Counted from the first letter of the stretch, positions 8,032 through 16,876 are shown. The stretch is DNA of 39,753 nt from Leptolyngbyaceae cyanobacterium RM1_1_2 (GCA_012032345.1 JAAUQI010000044.1:1-39753); one strand, 5' to 3'. Made by a program: numbers and translations. Notes: generated by a model not told the origin, from the letters alone.

Positions 8032-9162
8032 GATCTGGACAGGCATCACCAGGTAGGTCATTTTGGAGCCGCCTAGGGGAGAGAGTACCACCGGGCTGGT
8101 AGCGCTGTTGCACTGTAGCTGTACCTCTGAGGTGTTAAATACTTTGAGGCCGTCAAGCAGGTAGCGAACATTAAAAGCAACGTCTAAGCTCTCGCCAGTA
8201 ATTTGGGCGGCCAGGTTTTCACGACCGCTGCCTACTTCCTGCGCTTCAACTGTCAGGGCGATCGCCTGCTGCTCGGTATCTAAGCTGAGCTTAACGATAT
8301 TGTTTTTTTGATCGGCTAGCACTGCGATCCGCTCTAGGGCTGAGACAAACAGCTTGCGATCGAGGGTGATCTGGCGAGAAAACTGACGCGGAATCAGCTG
8401 TTGATAGTTGGGATACTGTCCCTCTAGCAGACGTGTTGTAATCCGCTGCTGCCCTAGCTCAAAAATCACCTGGGCTGGGTCAAACTTAAGCGCGATCGCC
8501 TCACTGCTCTGCTGCATTTGCAAAATGCGCTCTAGCTCACGCAGCGCCTTGCCTGGAACAGTCACCTCTATAGCAGTTTCGCTATCGGCTGCATCAGTCT
8601 GCTGCTCAGGTGTCTGCACCACAGCTAGCCGATGCCCATCCGTCGCCGCAAATTCCAGCGCTGCGGCCTCGCTAAGCAGATGAACCCCCGTCAATACCTG
8701 CTTGGTTTCATCAGTACTGGCTGCAAATAAAGCCCCCCGCAGCCCTTCTAGCAAAATTTCAGCCGATAGCTGGGCCGTCTGTCCGGCTTCTACCTCAGGC
8801 AGATTGGGATAGTCCTCTGCGCCCATGCCCCGTACCTGATAGTGGCCAGAAGAGCAGGTCAGCGTCATCACAATTTCATCCTCGGCTTCCTCCAAAACCA
8901 GATCCTCAGAGGGCAGGCGCGAAACAATATCGCTGAGTAATTTGGCGGGTAGCGTCAGGCGTCCGGCCTGCTCAACCTGAGCCAAAAAACTGGTTTGAAT
9001 ACCTAAGCTTTCGTCAAACCCGGTCAGCATCACCCGCTGGGAGTCTTGGTCGGCTATGAGCAAAACATTGCCCAGAACAGGCTTAGTCGGTCGAGAAGGA
9101 ACAGCCCGACTGGCCAGAGAAAGATGAGTATTTAAGTCACTCTGAGAACAGACGAACTTCAT
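8023..9162 (-). CDS. dnaN: DNA polymerase III beta subunit (sliding clamp)
   Basis: This is a 379-residue beta clamp, the ring that tethers DNA polymerase III to DNA. The start MKFVCSQSDLNTHLSLASRA is the family's usual N-terminus, so the ATG at 9162 is preferred over longer in-frame starts at 9174 and 9222. Three clamp domains follow, with typical segments such as 'LLSDIVSRLPSEDL', 'ATDGHRLAVV' and the C-terminal 'YLVMPVQIRS'. The length is normal and there is no frame break. It is transcribed away from the DnaA-box-rich region upstream. A dnaN next to the origin is also known from Synechococcus elongatus. Confidence 0.98.
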   Translation of the reverse strand: MKFVCSQSDLNTHLSLASRAVPSRPTKPVLGNVLLIADQDSQRVMLTGFDESLGIQTSFLAQVEQAGRLTLPAKLLSDIVSRLPSEDLVLEEAEDEIVMTLTCSSGHYQVRGMGAEDYPNLPEVEAGQTAQLSAEILLEGLRGALFAASTDETKQVLTGVHLLSEAAALEFAATDGHRLAVVQTPEQQTDAADSETAIEVTVPGKALRELERILQMQQSSEAIALKFDPAQVIFELGQQRITTRLLEGQYPNYQQLIPRQFSRQITLDRKLFVSALERIAVLADQKNNIVKLSLDTEQQAIALTVEAQEVGSGRENLAAQITGESLDVAFNVRYLLDGLKVFNTSEVQLQCNSATSPVVLSPLGGSKMTYLVMPVQIRS

Positions 9163-9870
9163 AGCGGGTTTCATAGATTTTGCGAGTTTAAGGCGTTTAG
9201 CCCAGCGGATGGAACAGCTCACTTACAACTTCAAGGGCTGGCAGCTCTGGGGGCTGGATGCCAATCGTAGCACCCTTATTTTTAGCGATTCAATTCAAAT
9301 TTTCCCCAGCCTCTAATCTTCTTCTATTTTAAAAATTCTTTTAAAGTAGTAGTAGTAGGGCCTGGGGAAACTGTGGAAAAAGTGGGGGATCTTTCTGGAT
9401 GCGGCGGCTTGGGCGATCGCTGGCCTGTGGAAAACTTGTGGAAAACTAACCCAGTATTCCACAGACCTTATAGTACGTCAGTTTTTTTCCACTAAACAGG
9501 CTGATTTATCCCCCAATTTTCCCCAGTTTTTCCACAGAGATTAATCAGTTTTCCACAGGCTTGACGGGGCAATTTGTTAAAAAACTTTACTCTTGTGAAA
9601 TCCGACAACCTTGCCTTTTCCTTAAAAAGACGGGGCTTTAGCCTGAATTAACTGCCAAAAACAGGCAGCACTTTAGCTTCATTTCAAGCCAGTTGTGCTT
9701 TAATTCGAGTAAACTCAAAATCCTGACCCCCTACATTGCTGATCTTGCGAGGAACTGATAGCTTACTTAACAATTCATTGCAGATCTTTCTCTGACCTGA
9801 ATATCTTGCTAAGTTTTAGGCAAACGTCTGGCGGGTACCGTATGCTCCAGTTGCAATGCAAGAATGGTAG
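9163..9870. other. oriC: Probable chromosomal replication origin (oriC)
   Basis: This noncoding region between dnaN and a divergent gene has six DnaA boxes of the cyanobacterial type TTTTCCACA or its complement: 9372-9380, 9426-9434, 9437-9445, 9455-9463 (TATTCCACA), 9528-9536 and 9549-9557. There is also a near match at about 9485-9493. An AT-rich stretch at 9315-9345 is a candidate unwinding element. Clustered boxes beside dnaN match experimentally mapped cyanobacterial origins. The remaining part, 9560-9870, shows no further clear element and presumably holds the promoter of the gene at 9871. Confidence 0.85.
9347..9380 (+). promoter_or_regulatory. DnaA-trio, GC-rich spacer and DnaA box (basal unwinding module)
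   Basis: Four TAG triplets (9347-9358) are followed by a 13-bp G-rich spacer (9359-9371) and the DnaA box TGTGGAAAA (9372-9380). This order and polarity match the basal unwinding system described in Bacillus subtilis, where DnaA extends from a box onto single-stranded trios. The AT-rich flank lies on the expected side. Confidence 0.7.
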
Positions 9871-10950
9871 ATGACAACGATGACTCAGCGCGATCGCTTG
9901 AATGCTCCCACCTTAGAAACCCCGTCTGCCTCATCTGAGCTGCCTGAGTTAGATGCGACTAATTTGGTTGACGCCTATGCAGACAATCTGATGGGAGATT
10001 TATTTGGAGAGGTTGAGCGCATCCTGGAGGGGGAGATTGAGCTATCTAATGACTATGCTGAACCCCAGTTAGCGTCACCATCTGAGCCAGAGGCTGCTTT
10101 TAGTGCCTATGCAAACGACTCAGTTGCTGGAGCCATTGTGCCGTTTGGCGCTGGGTTGAAGCTGGCCTCTCCCACTCTGCCTGCATCCGCACTGTCTGAA
10201 TCGGCTGCGATACCTCCTGAAACTGCGCCGCCGCACCGCTGGTTTGGCCGACCCTTTGATCGCTTCTTTTTGAGCGCGGCCTGTATGTCGCTGGTGTTTA
10301 CGCTGCTGCTTTGGCTAGTTGATAGCCAGTATCGCGCTCGCCAACAGGTAACCGTTGCGCCCAATGAGGTGATGACGGCGGCAGAACTTCGGGCTGAAGC
10401 CGATCGTCAGTATGTTGAATATTTAGAGCGATCGCTCAACGTCATCGATCAGCAGCGTGAAGTCGCCAGTGCCGCCGTGCCGCCTGCTCAGCTCCCTACC
10501 GTGGCCCTAAATCCCCTTGCAGGCGTTCCAGGCGGCACCTCAGGTATCTTGCCCCCCCTACCCGGCACTCTAGCAGCGTCTCCTCAGACCAGCGTCATTG
10601 AGCGGGTATACATTCCGGTCTATCAGCCCCCACAGACGCTCTATCAAACGCCGCCAGCAGGTACAGCCGCTACTAGAACCCCTGCACCTACAGCAGCAGC
10701 CAATACCCCCCAGCCAGCACAGCCGCCTCAGGCAGCCTCTGCTGTCGCTGCCTCTCATTTGCTGTCGGGAATTCTAGAATTAGGCGATCGCTCGGCGGCG
10801 CTGTTTGAGGTAGATGGGGTGCCTCAGCATGTTTACATCGGTCAGCCAATCGGCTCTAGCGGCTGGACTTTGGTTTCTGTGGCGAACCAAAGGGCTGTCG
10901 TTCGCCGCAACGGGGACGTGCGCTCAGTGATTGTTGGACAAAAGTTTTAG
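9871..10950 (+). CDS. Single-pass membrane protein with GspC/PilP-like C-terminal domain
   Basis: This is a 359-residue protein. Residues 1-125 are acidic and low in predicted structure. One membrane helix (about 131-150, near 'SLVFTLLLWLVDSQYRA') follows, then a coiled segment with DQQREV. A long Pro/Ala/Gln-rich linker (about 190-290) leads to a compact C-terminal domain (about 293-359) beginning 'LLSGILELGDRSAALFEV' and ending 'RRNGDVRSVIVGQKF'. That last part resembles the small beta domain of type II secretion GspC and pilus PilP proteins, so a role at a secretion or pilus machine is possible. It starts next to the origin region and is followed 24 bp later by the TIGR04376 gene. Confidence 0.65.
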   Translation: MTTMTQRDRLNAPTLETPSASSELPELDATNLVDAYADNLMGDLFGEVERILEGEIELSNDYAEPQLASPSEPEAAFSAYANDSVAGAIVPFGAGLKLASPTLPASALSESAAIPPETAPPHRWFGRPFDRFFLSAACMSLVFTLLLWLVDSQYRARQQVTVAPNEVMTAAELRAEADRQYVEYLERSLNVIDQQREVASAAVPPAQLPTVALNPLAGVPGGTSGILPPLPGTLAASPQTSVIERVYIPVYQPPQTLYQTPPAGTAATRTPAPTAAANTPQPAQPPQAASAVAASHLLSGILELGDRSAALFEVDGVPQHVYIGQPIGSSGWTLVSVANQRAVVRRNGDVRSVIVGQKF

Positions 10951-10974
10951 TTCTAAATCTTCAGGAATATCAGC

Positions 10975-11577
10975 ATGGGCTTGTTTGAAGATCTCAGCCG
11001 ATTTTTAGAAACGCGGCTAGATGAGTTTTTACGGGCGAATCCGCATCTAGAGCTAATGGCGCTTGAGGAGCAGCTGCGGGGTCAAGAAGAAGACGCCATC
11101 AACCTGCTAGGAGACCTGAAGCGGCGAGAAAAACAGCTTGAAGACAGCGTCCTCTCAACCGCACAGGATATTCAGCGCTGGCATGAGCGGATGCAAAAAG
11201 CTGCCGCTGCCCAACGCCAAGACCTAATGCGGGCAGCTCAGGAGCGAGAAGCGGCGCTGCTGCGCCAGGGTAATCATCTCTGGGGGCAGATGAAAGGCAT
11301 TAAAGAGCAGATTGAGCAAACCCGAGAGCTGCAGCGACGCATTCACGAAAAAAGACGAGAACTCAAAACTAAAATTGCTCGGGCCGAAGCCCAGCGGACT
11401 GCTGCCCGAGCGGCGAAAGCGACCTCTCCAGAGCCAGCTACAAGCTGGGGCACCACAGGCTGGAATCAAAGCCCGTACACCACTTTCGATCGCCCTGTTG
11501 ATCCTTTAGAAGAAACCTTTCAGCGCTGGGAAACCGAAGAAGAACTCGAAGATCTAAAGCGCCAGATGGGTCGGTAG
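10975..11577 (+). CDS. TIGR04376-type coiled-coil protein
   Basis: This is a 200-residue protein starting MGLFEDLSRFLETRLDEFL, the hallmark N-terminus of a cyanobacterial family I recognise as TIGR04376, of unknown function. The central region (about residues 35-150) is charged and heptad-like, a long coiled coil rich in Glu, Arg, Lys and Gln. The C-terminus is polar, with the acidic helix 'ETEEELEDLKRQMGR'. It lies 24 bp downstream of the GspC/PilP-like gene on the same strand, probably in the same transcript. No enzymatic motif is visible. Confidence 0.75.
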   Translation: MGLFEDLSRFLETRLDEFLRANPHLELMALEEQLRGQEEDAINLLGDLKRREKQLEDSVLSTAQDIQRWHERMQKAAAAQRQDLMRAAQEREAALLRQGNHLWGQMKGIKEQIEQTRELQRRIHEKRRELKTKIARAEAQRTAARAAKATSPEPATSWGTTGWNQSPYTTFDRPVDPLEETFQRWETEEELEDLKRQMGR

Positions 11578-11653
11578 CGTGTCTTTTACCCCTGTGTCCT
11601 TTCTAGATCTTTTTTGCAGGCCGGACGCGGGACTTTGAAGTGCGATCTGAGGT

Positions 11654-12664
11654 TTAGAGCGTAGAGCCAGGTATAGAGCCTCCCACTCTTTCCTGTGCCC
11701 GCTTTAAGTTAGAGAGCAGCCAGTGGTGCTGCAAAACCATGTGTGGCATCAGGTGGCAGAGAGCAATTTGACGACAGTGTCGAGCGTTGGGAAAATCAGG
11801 CTTGAGCTTGAGCACGCGGTCATAGCTCATGACCGCTTCAGAATAGCGACCCAGGTAGGCGAGGGCTTTGCCTCGGCTGTACCAGGCATCGCTGCAGTTG
11901 GGCTGCAGGGCGATCGCAGTATCATAGCTGTCTACTGCAGCCTGTAGCTGCCCCAAACGCACCAGCGTATTGCCCCGGCTGTGCCAAACTTTGACCAGGT
12001 TAGGCTTAAGCTCTAGAGCACGCTCGTAGCTAGTTCGAGCTTCCTGGTAGCGGCTAAGTTTATAAAAGGCCGTACCGTGGCGATACCAGACCTGATGCAA
12101 ATTGGGTTTGAGCACCAGCACCTGGCTAAAACTGGTCACTGCCGCCTCATACTGACCTAGCTGCATCAGGGCTTCTGCCTGATAGCACCAGGCCGGATAA
12201 AAATTGGGCTGCAGCACCAAAGCCCGCTTGTAGTCATTCAGCCCCCGCTGATGGTCGCCTAGCTTACAGTGCAGCCGTCCGCGACTGTACCAGGCGATAA
12301 AAAGATTGGGATTGATTCTAAGGGCTTTTGCGTAGCTGTGTAGCGCAGTTTCGTAAAGCCCCATCTGGGCAAACTGATTGCCCTGGTTGTACCAGGCTTT
12401 TACAGATACTGGATTGAGACTTAGAGATCTGCGATAGCTAGCGATCGCTGCTGCGGGCTGCCCCATCTGCCCTAGCCAAACGCCTCGGTTGTACCACTGC
12501 TGGTAAGGACTCAGCTCAGCCGAGCTGCCCCTTTGTTCTGATAAAAATGATTCAAACTCAGAAACTTCAGGAATTTCATTGGAAATGCTAACGGATGAAA
12601 CAGAACAATCGCCCTCTGACAGTGCGATCGCGGGCGTTGGCACCTGATTTGATCTAGCAACCAT
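11654..12664 (-). CDS. Tetratricopeptide repeat protein
   Basis: This is a protein of about 336 residues with at least seven consecutive 34-residue TPR units, recognised by recurring 'A(W/Y)Y..G..L..LG.Y..A..SY..AL.L.PN'. The units run from about residue 55 to 290. TPR arrays are protein-binding scaffolds and the partner is unknown. No signal peptide or membrane helix is seen. The ATG at 12664 is preferred over an in-frame GTG at 12676 because a GTAGGG sequence precedes it closely. The 12677-12899 stretch upstream shows no gene and probably holds its promoter. Confidence 0.85.
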   Translation of the reverse strand: MVARSNQVPTPAIALSEGDCSVSSVSISNEIPEVSEFESFLSEQRGSSAELSPYQQWYNRGVWLGQMGQPAAAIASYRRSLSLNPVSVKAWYNQGNQFAQMGLYETALHSYAKALRINPNLFIAWYSRGRLHCKLGDHQRGLNDYKRALVLQPNFYPAWCYQAEALMQLGQYEAAVTSFSQVLVLKPNLHQVWYRHGTAFYKLSRYQEARTSYERALELKPNLVKVWHSRGNTLVRLGQLQAAVDSYDTAIALQPNCSDAWYSRGKALAYLGRYSEAVMSYDRVLKLKPDFPNARHCRQIALCHLMPHMVLQHHWLLSNLKRAQERVGGSIPGSTL

Positions 12665-12899
12665 AACCCTACACACCCTAAAATCAAAAACGAGTGGACG
12701 ATTAAAAAATCTTCAATAGTCTTTAGTATCCCTGATTTCAAAAGGGGAAGCTGTCAGTATAATCACAGAATCTTAACGGCAACAACAGCAGTCTCTACGG
12801 AATTCACGGTTGGGTTTGCTGTCTCACCGCATTGATGAGTCCTTGCGCTCAGAAAACTTACAGTGTGCTTTAGGGGCTTTGTCTAACTGTCGTGAAGCT

Positions 12900-13310
12900 T
12901 CAGTGTTTGTGCGGCTCAAAATTCGACCCCTGTCTAAATGCCTGCCACTGAAGCCGCTGGGGTTTATGAATCTCAAATGAAATTGAGCGTTTTGGAGATG
13001 ACGCGCTGGCCTGAGTTGAGGGACGCGAAGGCGGCTCTGCTGATTCTAAGCCAGCAGGAATAAAGCCAGCTGAACTGCTGGCCTCAGGCTCATGGCCAGG
13101 GAGATCAACATCAGGCAAAACTCTTACCGGAGAAGACGCTGGCGATGACGCTTTTAGCCGTCCGTAATTTGAGACGATCGCCAGTAGCATACCGCCTGCG
13201 ATCGCCAGTGGCAGTTCCGTATTCGTCAGCCAGGGGAAATCGGCTACCCACTGATAGCCTTCTGCTAGAGCAAAGAGAAACACAAAACAGAGCAGCCAGA
13301 GCCTTGCCAT
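12900..13310 (-). CDS. Small two-helix membrane protein, unknown function
   Basis: This is a 136-residue protein with two hydrophobic helices at the N-terminus (about residues 3-18 and 32-47, 'LPLAIAGGMLLAIVSN'). A Pro/Ser-rich soluble tail carries several basic residues near the end. I do not recognise the family. It is divergent from map with about 210 bp between them, so the two promoters share that gap. The length, ATG start and cyanobacterial codon use support a real gene, though the tail is low complexity. Confidence 0.6.
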   Translation of the reverse strand: MARLWLLCFVFLFALAEGYQWVADFPWLTNTELPLAIAGGMLLAIVSNYGRLKASSPASSPVRVLPDVDLPGHEPEASSSAGFIPAGLESAEPPSRPSTQASASSPKRSISFEIHKPQRLQWQAFRQGSNFEPHKH

Positions 13311-13523
13311 AGTACTTTGGGTTGAGCGGGTTGAGCGATCGCCTTTAAGACTGGTCGTAACCGCAGAATAGCGAATTTTAGCCTGTTGTCAAGATTTGGC
13401 AGCGATCTGATCTCACAGCCGCTGTCATCCTTGGTTATGCTGGTAGCGTTACGGCTAAGGATAGTCTGCAACCCGCAGACCGCGATCGCTTTAGCAAAGT
13501 CACTCTTAGGGCCAGATAAAAAC

Positions 13524-14318
13524 GTGGAACAACAGGAAGTCATTACGCTGCTGTCAAAACGAGAGATTGAAAAAATGCGTCAGGCAGGTCAGTCTGCGGC
13601 TGAACTGCTCGACTATTTAGAGCCAATGGTCAAACCTGGTGTCAGCACGTTAGCCCTCAACGATGCGGCTGAGGCTTGGACGCAGAAGCACGGCTTTAGA
13701 AGCGCACCTTTAGGCTATGGCCCAGAGAAAATGCCGTTTCCTAAATCTATCTGCACCAGCGTTAATGAGGTTGTCTGCCACGGCATTCCCAATGCTAAGC
13801 AAATTTTGCAAGACGGAGATATTATCAATATCGATGTCACTCCCATCGTCGATGGCTTTCACGGGGACACTTCGCGGACTTTTTTGGTAGGTGAGCCATC
13901 AGCACTGGCTAAAAAACTGGTAGCAGTGACAGAAGAGTGCCTATGGCGCGGCATCCGCACGGTCAAGCCAGGGGCGCGGGTGGGCGACATTGGGGCTGCT
14001 ATTCAAGCACATGCTGAAGCTGAGGGCTTCTCGGTGGTACGAGACTTTGTCGGGCACGGGGTACACCGCATCTTTCACACCGCGCCCCAAATTCCTCACT
14101 ATGGGGTACGCGGCAAGGGCAAGAAGCTGCGCAAAGGCATGGTTTTTACCATTGAGCCGATGATTAATGAAGGGGGCTACGAAGTCGAAGTCATAGACGA
14201 TGGCTGGACGGCGCTGACCCGCGATCGCAAGCTCTCAGCTCAGTTTGAACATACCGTGGTGGTTACAGAGGACGGGGTAGAGGTGCTGACGCTGGCTCCG
14301 GCCAGGGTAATGGCTTAG
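13524..14318 (+). CDS. map: Methionine aminopeptidase, type I
   Basis: This is a 264-residue type I methionine aminopeptidase, which removes the N-terminal Met from nascent proteins. The pita-bread fold's metal ligands are visible: two Asp in 'NIDVTPIVDGFHGDTSRTF', His in 'VGHGVHRIFH', Glu in 'FTIEPMI' and Glu in 'QFEHTVVV'. The substrate-pocket His is in 'NEVVCHGIPN'. The frame is open back to 13386, but the GTG at 13524 gives MEQQEVITLLSKREIEKMR, which matches the family's start. It is the conventional short form, without the Zn-finger or SH3-type N-terminal extension. It converges with marC. Confidence 0.95.
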   Translation: MEQQEVITLLSKREIEKMRQAGQSAAELLDYLEPMVKPGVSTLALNDAAEAWTQKHGFRSAPLGYGPEKMPFPKSICTSVNEVVCHGIPNAKQILQDGDIINIDVTPIVDGFHGDTSRTFLVGEPSALAKKLVAVTEECLWRGIRTVKPGARVGDIGAAIQAHAEAEGFSVVRDFVGHGVHRIFHTAPQIPHYGVRGKGKKLRKGMVFTIEPMINEGGYEVEVIDDGWTALTRDRKLSAQFEHTVVVTEDGVEVLTLAPARVMA

Positions 14319-14362
14319 CGCAGCAGCAGGATTTAGCAGGAGCAGCTGGTCAGGCAGTAATC

Positions 14363-15024
14363 TCAGCGCAGGCCAACCAGCTCTAGCCAGTCTGCTAGCC
14401 CGTTGAGAATAAGCTGTACGCCAATTGCCATAATAAACAGCCCCAAAATCCGACTCATGGCGCTAATGCCGCGATCGCCTAGCAGCTTTAACAGCAGCGT
14501 CGAAGAACTGAGCGAAAGATAAACCGTCAGACTCACCAGCGCGATCGCCGCCGCCGCCGCCGCCAGGTTTGAAAAAGTCTCGCCAGAAAAATCACGGCCT
14601 GCCTGTGCGGCTAAGCCCAGGGTCACCGCAATTGATCCTGGCCCTGCCAGCATGGGAATAGTCATGGGAATGAGTGAAATATCTTCGTGCTGATCGACAC
14701 AGTGAACAGCAGCGGCATTATCTCGCGGCGTCAGCTTGGGTTGAGAGTTCATGGTTTGCCAAGCGGCATGAAAAACAACAATGCCCCCCGAGATTCGCAC
14801 CACCTCTAATGAGATGCCAAAAACCGCAGAATGCCGCCGCCAATCAGCAAAAACAGCAGCAGTACCAGCAGCACATACAGCGCTGTGCGCTGTGCCAGTC
14901 GCCGCCTGACTGATTGAGAAGCGTCCGTCGTTAACACTAAAAAAATAGGCGCACCCCCCACAGGGTCAACCACTGGAAACAAGGCCAGCAGGCTACCGAT
15001 CGCAAATTCAAAAAAGGGTTGCAT
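14363..15024 (-). CDS. MarC family membrane protein, one frameshift
   Basis: Joined over two frames, this protein of about 220 residues has six hydrophobic segments and the MarC/NAAT family pattern: 'LFPVVDPVGGAPIFL' in the first third, 'RISGGIVVFHAAWQ' in the middle and a C-terminal 'RILGLFIMAIGVQLILNGL'. MarC proteins are inner-membrane proteins of unclear transport role. One A is missing on the plus strand at 14819-14823, where 'GGILRFFGISLEVVRISGG' would otherwise read straight through, so the frame break is probably a consensus error. The start 'MQPFFEFAIGSLLALFP' (ATG at 15024) fits the family better than the longer start at 15096. Confidence 0.85.
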
Positions 15025-15299
15025 AAAAAGGCTGCAGCTACGAGGGCTAGGGGCTGTACTCGACCGTAGACATTTTAATTTAAGCGTGTTTTTCAACGGG
15101 CTGGCTGTTCAGGGGTAGCGTTTAGTCGGGTTTTTGCGACAGTTTAATCTGCCCAATATGCCAGAATGACTGCAAGCGGCAATAGCTCTCTACTGGCAAC
15201 GATCGCCTTCTGTCTTGTGACCTCAACTCCACCCCTGTTTCAGATTGATACGATTTCGCGGGCTGATTTGCTCATTGCTGAAGACAGCCCTTAGGAACA

Positions 15300-15688
15300 G
15301 CTCAAGTTTGGACTACGAACATGTGCATGGCTGGGCGGCTGAGTTTGAGCTGTCGGCGGCTTTGAGGCAGGCGACAGCAGCGGCAGGGGGTAGGGCGGCT
15401 GATGTGCAGTTGGCGATCGCTGTTTTTGCGGTGGTTGGCCGTGCTTGGGAGGTGGCGCGCAGCCGTGAACGGGTGGTGCAGCCCAGCCCTGGGATTAGAG
15501 ATTGCTGAGGGCAGACTTTATGTGCTGAGGCGAGATGAGGCGGGGCAGTTTTTTAGCGTTTTGGCTAGGGCTGATGAGCGAGAGGTGGTGCGCTATGACC
15601 TCAAGCGCCTTTGTTGGAGGTTGTCATTCAGCGATATGGCAAGCAGGCCAGTGTTGAGAGCTTGATACTGGAAGCAAGGGGGCTTTGA
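15300..15688 (+). pseudogene. Frame-broken hypothetical gene
   Basis: Three reading frames here look like successive parts of one protein of about 130 residues: 'LDYEHVHGWAAEFELSAALR' from 15306, then 'ALGLEIAEGRLYVLRRDE' from about 15488, then 'LLEVVIQRYGKQASVESL' from about 15612 to a stop at 15688. The joins need single-base insertions near 15490 and 15608. Amino-acid composition is protein-like throughout. I do not recognise the family. Either it is decaying or, like other genes here, it has lost bases in the consensus. The 15025-15299 stretch before it shows no gene. Confidence 0.4.
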
Positions 15689-15751
15689 GACGGTTTGAGG
15701 TTCTGTGCTACGAACTCTAGGGCGTGATGGGCAGGATTGGCTTTAAGCAAG

Positions 15752-16324
15752 TTAAGCACTCATTTGAGGCGGTAGCATTTGCGCCACCTGGATGGCAAAG
15801 TCAGCAAACGCTAGCGGGGCAATTTCAAGCGCTGCCGCTAAAATCGTTTGCGACTGATACTGCCCTGCTGCTGGGTGGCGAAAAACATAGAGCTGTCTGG
15901 CAATCACGTCTAAAACCCAGTAGTCAGTAATACTCGCTTGGGCATAGAGGGGGGCTTTAGTTTTGAGGTCGTAGCTCAGGCTAGAGTCGGCTACTTCTAT
16001 CACCAGCAGGATCTCTGCGGGGGTGGGGTGATGGGTGCTGTAGGCGAGTGGATCGCGCACGGCGACGACGATATCGGGTTCTGGCTCGGAGGTTTCACTC
16101 AGATGAATGGGATCTTGTGACCTCACAAAGACACGGCGACCTAACCCTTCTTTGAATAAATCTTGGGTTAGCAGAACCGCTGAGGTATGGGCTGTTCCCT
16201 TAGCCGCCATTGAGATAATTTCTCCTGCAATTAGCTCTGTGCGCTCGGTTGGTTGCAAAATGCCGAGTTCGCTCATGCGATAGTATTCGCTCACCGTAAA
16301 CCGTCGCGGCTGTATAGCTATCAT
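15752..16324 (-). CDS. Uma2 family protein (PD-(D/E)XK nuclease fold)
   Basis: This is a 190-residue protein of the Uma2 (DUF820) family, very common in cyanobacteria and built on a restriction-endonuclease-like fold. It starts 'MIAIQPRRFTVSEYYRM' and has the core pattern 'ERTELIAGEIISMAA', 'EPEPDIVVAVRD', 'ILLVIEVADSSLSYDLKTKAPLYAQASITDYWVLDV'. These contain the Asp, Glu and Lys expected of the active site. It is full length with no frame break. The cellular role of Uma2 proteins is unknown; nuclease activity is inferred from the fold. Confidence 0.92.
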   Translation of the reverse strand: MIAIQPRRFTVSEYYRMSELGILQPTERTELIAGEIISMAAKGTAHTSAVLLTQDLFKEGLGRRVFVRSQDPIHLSETSEPEPDIVVAVRDPLAYSTHHPTPAEILLVIEVADSSLSYDLKTKAPLYAQASITDYWVLDVIARQLYVFRHPAAGQYQSQTILAAALEIAPLAFADFAIQVAQMLPPQMSA

Positions 16325-16757
16325 GGGTCTTGACTTCTAGGCGATTTTTCTATCTTACTGGTTTGCTTTTTCTTAATGGGGCGATCGCTCTTTATTATCT
16401 GTTGTTGACAGCTTTGATAAACTAAACGCCTGAAATGCTGATCTGGTAAGCTTTGCGGTATATTTGTCGAATCCGTTCAAACATCAAAAGCTCATTTTTC
16501 GGCGTCAGCCGCGATCTAGTCTGATTAAACCTGTTTATCGCTCAAAATCTCAGAAATGCTCTATTTCTTCTCGGAGTCTAGCGATCGCCAAAACCCGCAT
16601 TCTTTCGTTAAACCCAGCGGGTACACTGGTATACAAGGGACACAGACGTTTTCCACAGGCTATTATTGCGAGTCTTTCTCATTTATAAAGGCAACGGGTA
16701 GACCCCGACGAAAATGGGGGTGTAGAATGCAGGTATGGCAAGGGTTCTAGAACCCGA

Positions 16758-16794
16758 CCCTTTGAACTTCTTCGGAAGTTGAACTAATGGAAAC
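16758..16794. CRISPR. Solitary CRISPR-repeat-like sequence (degenerate or orphan)
   Basis: This 37-bp stretch near cas1 has the look of a cyanobacterial type III repeat. It contains AACTTC-TTCG-GAAGTT (16765-16780), a perfect 6-bp stem with a UUCG loop, and ends in ATGGAAAC, a common 3' handle pattern. Only one copy is present, so it cannot be called an array. The rest of 16325-16930 shows no gene and no Cas2. Confidence 0.4.
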
Positions 16795-16824
16795 GATTTT
16801 CGCTGGTGAAAATCCGTTTCCATT
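16786..16824. repeat. Long hairpin overlapping the repeat-like sequence
   Basis: AATGGAAACGATTTTC (16786-16801) pairs with bases 16808-16824 over 16 bp with one bulged G and a 6-nt loop. Its right arm carries GTTTCCATTA, the reverse complement of the repeat's 3' end, so two repeat ends face each other. Confidence 0.6.
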
Positions 16825-16844
16825 AAATTAAATTAATAGAGATC

Positions 16845-16869
16845 AAAAAAGACCCCTTATTCAGGAGTC
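16845..16869 (-). terminator. Intrinsic terminator downstream of cas1
   Basis: On the minus strand GACTCC (16869-16864) pairs with GGGGTC (16856-16851, one G-U pair), followed at once by six T residues (16850-16845). It would end the cmr-cas1 transcript. Confidence 0.65.
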
Positions 16870-16876
16870 TCAATCA

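Noticed and set aside
16648-16659. A lone TTTTCCACA DnaA-box-like sequence near the CRISPR locus
   Set aside because: A single copy with no cluster, AT-rich flank or replication gene; chance is enough.
16464-16750. Short plus-strand frames before the CRISPR-like hairpin, considered as cas2
   Set aside because: No Cas2 pattern (beta-alpha-beta start with Asp) in any frame.
16742-16755. Palindrome GGGTTCTAGAACCC
   Set aside because: A short perfect palindrome with no second copy or partner site.
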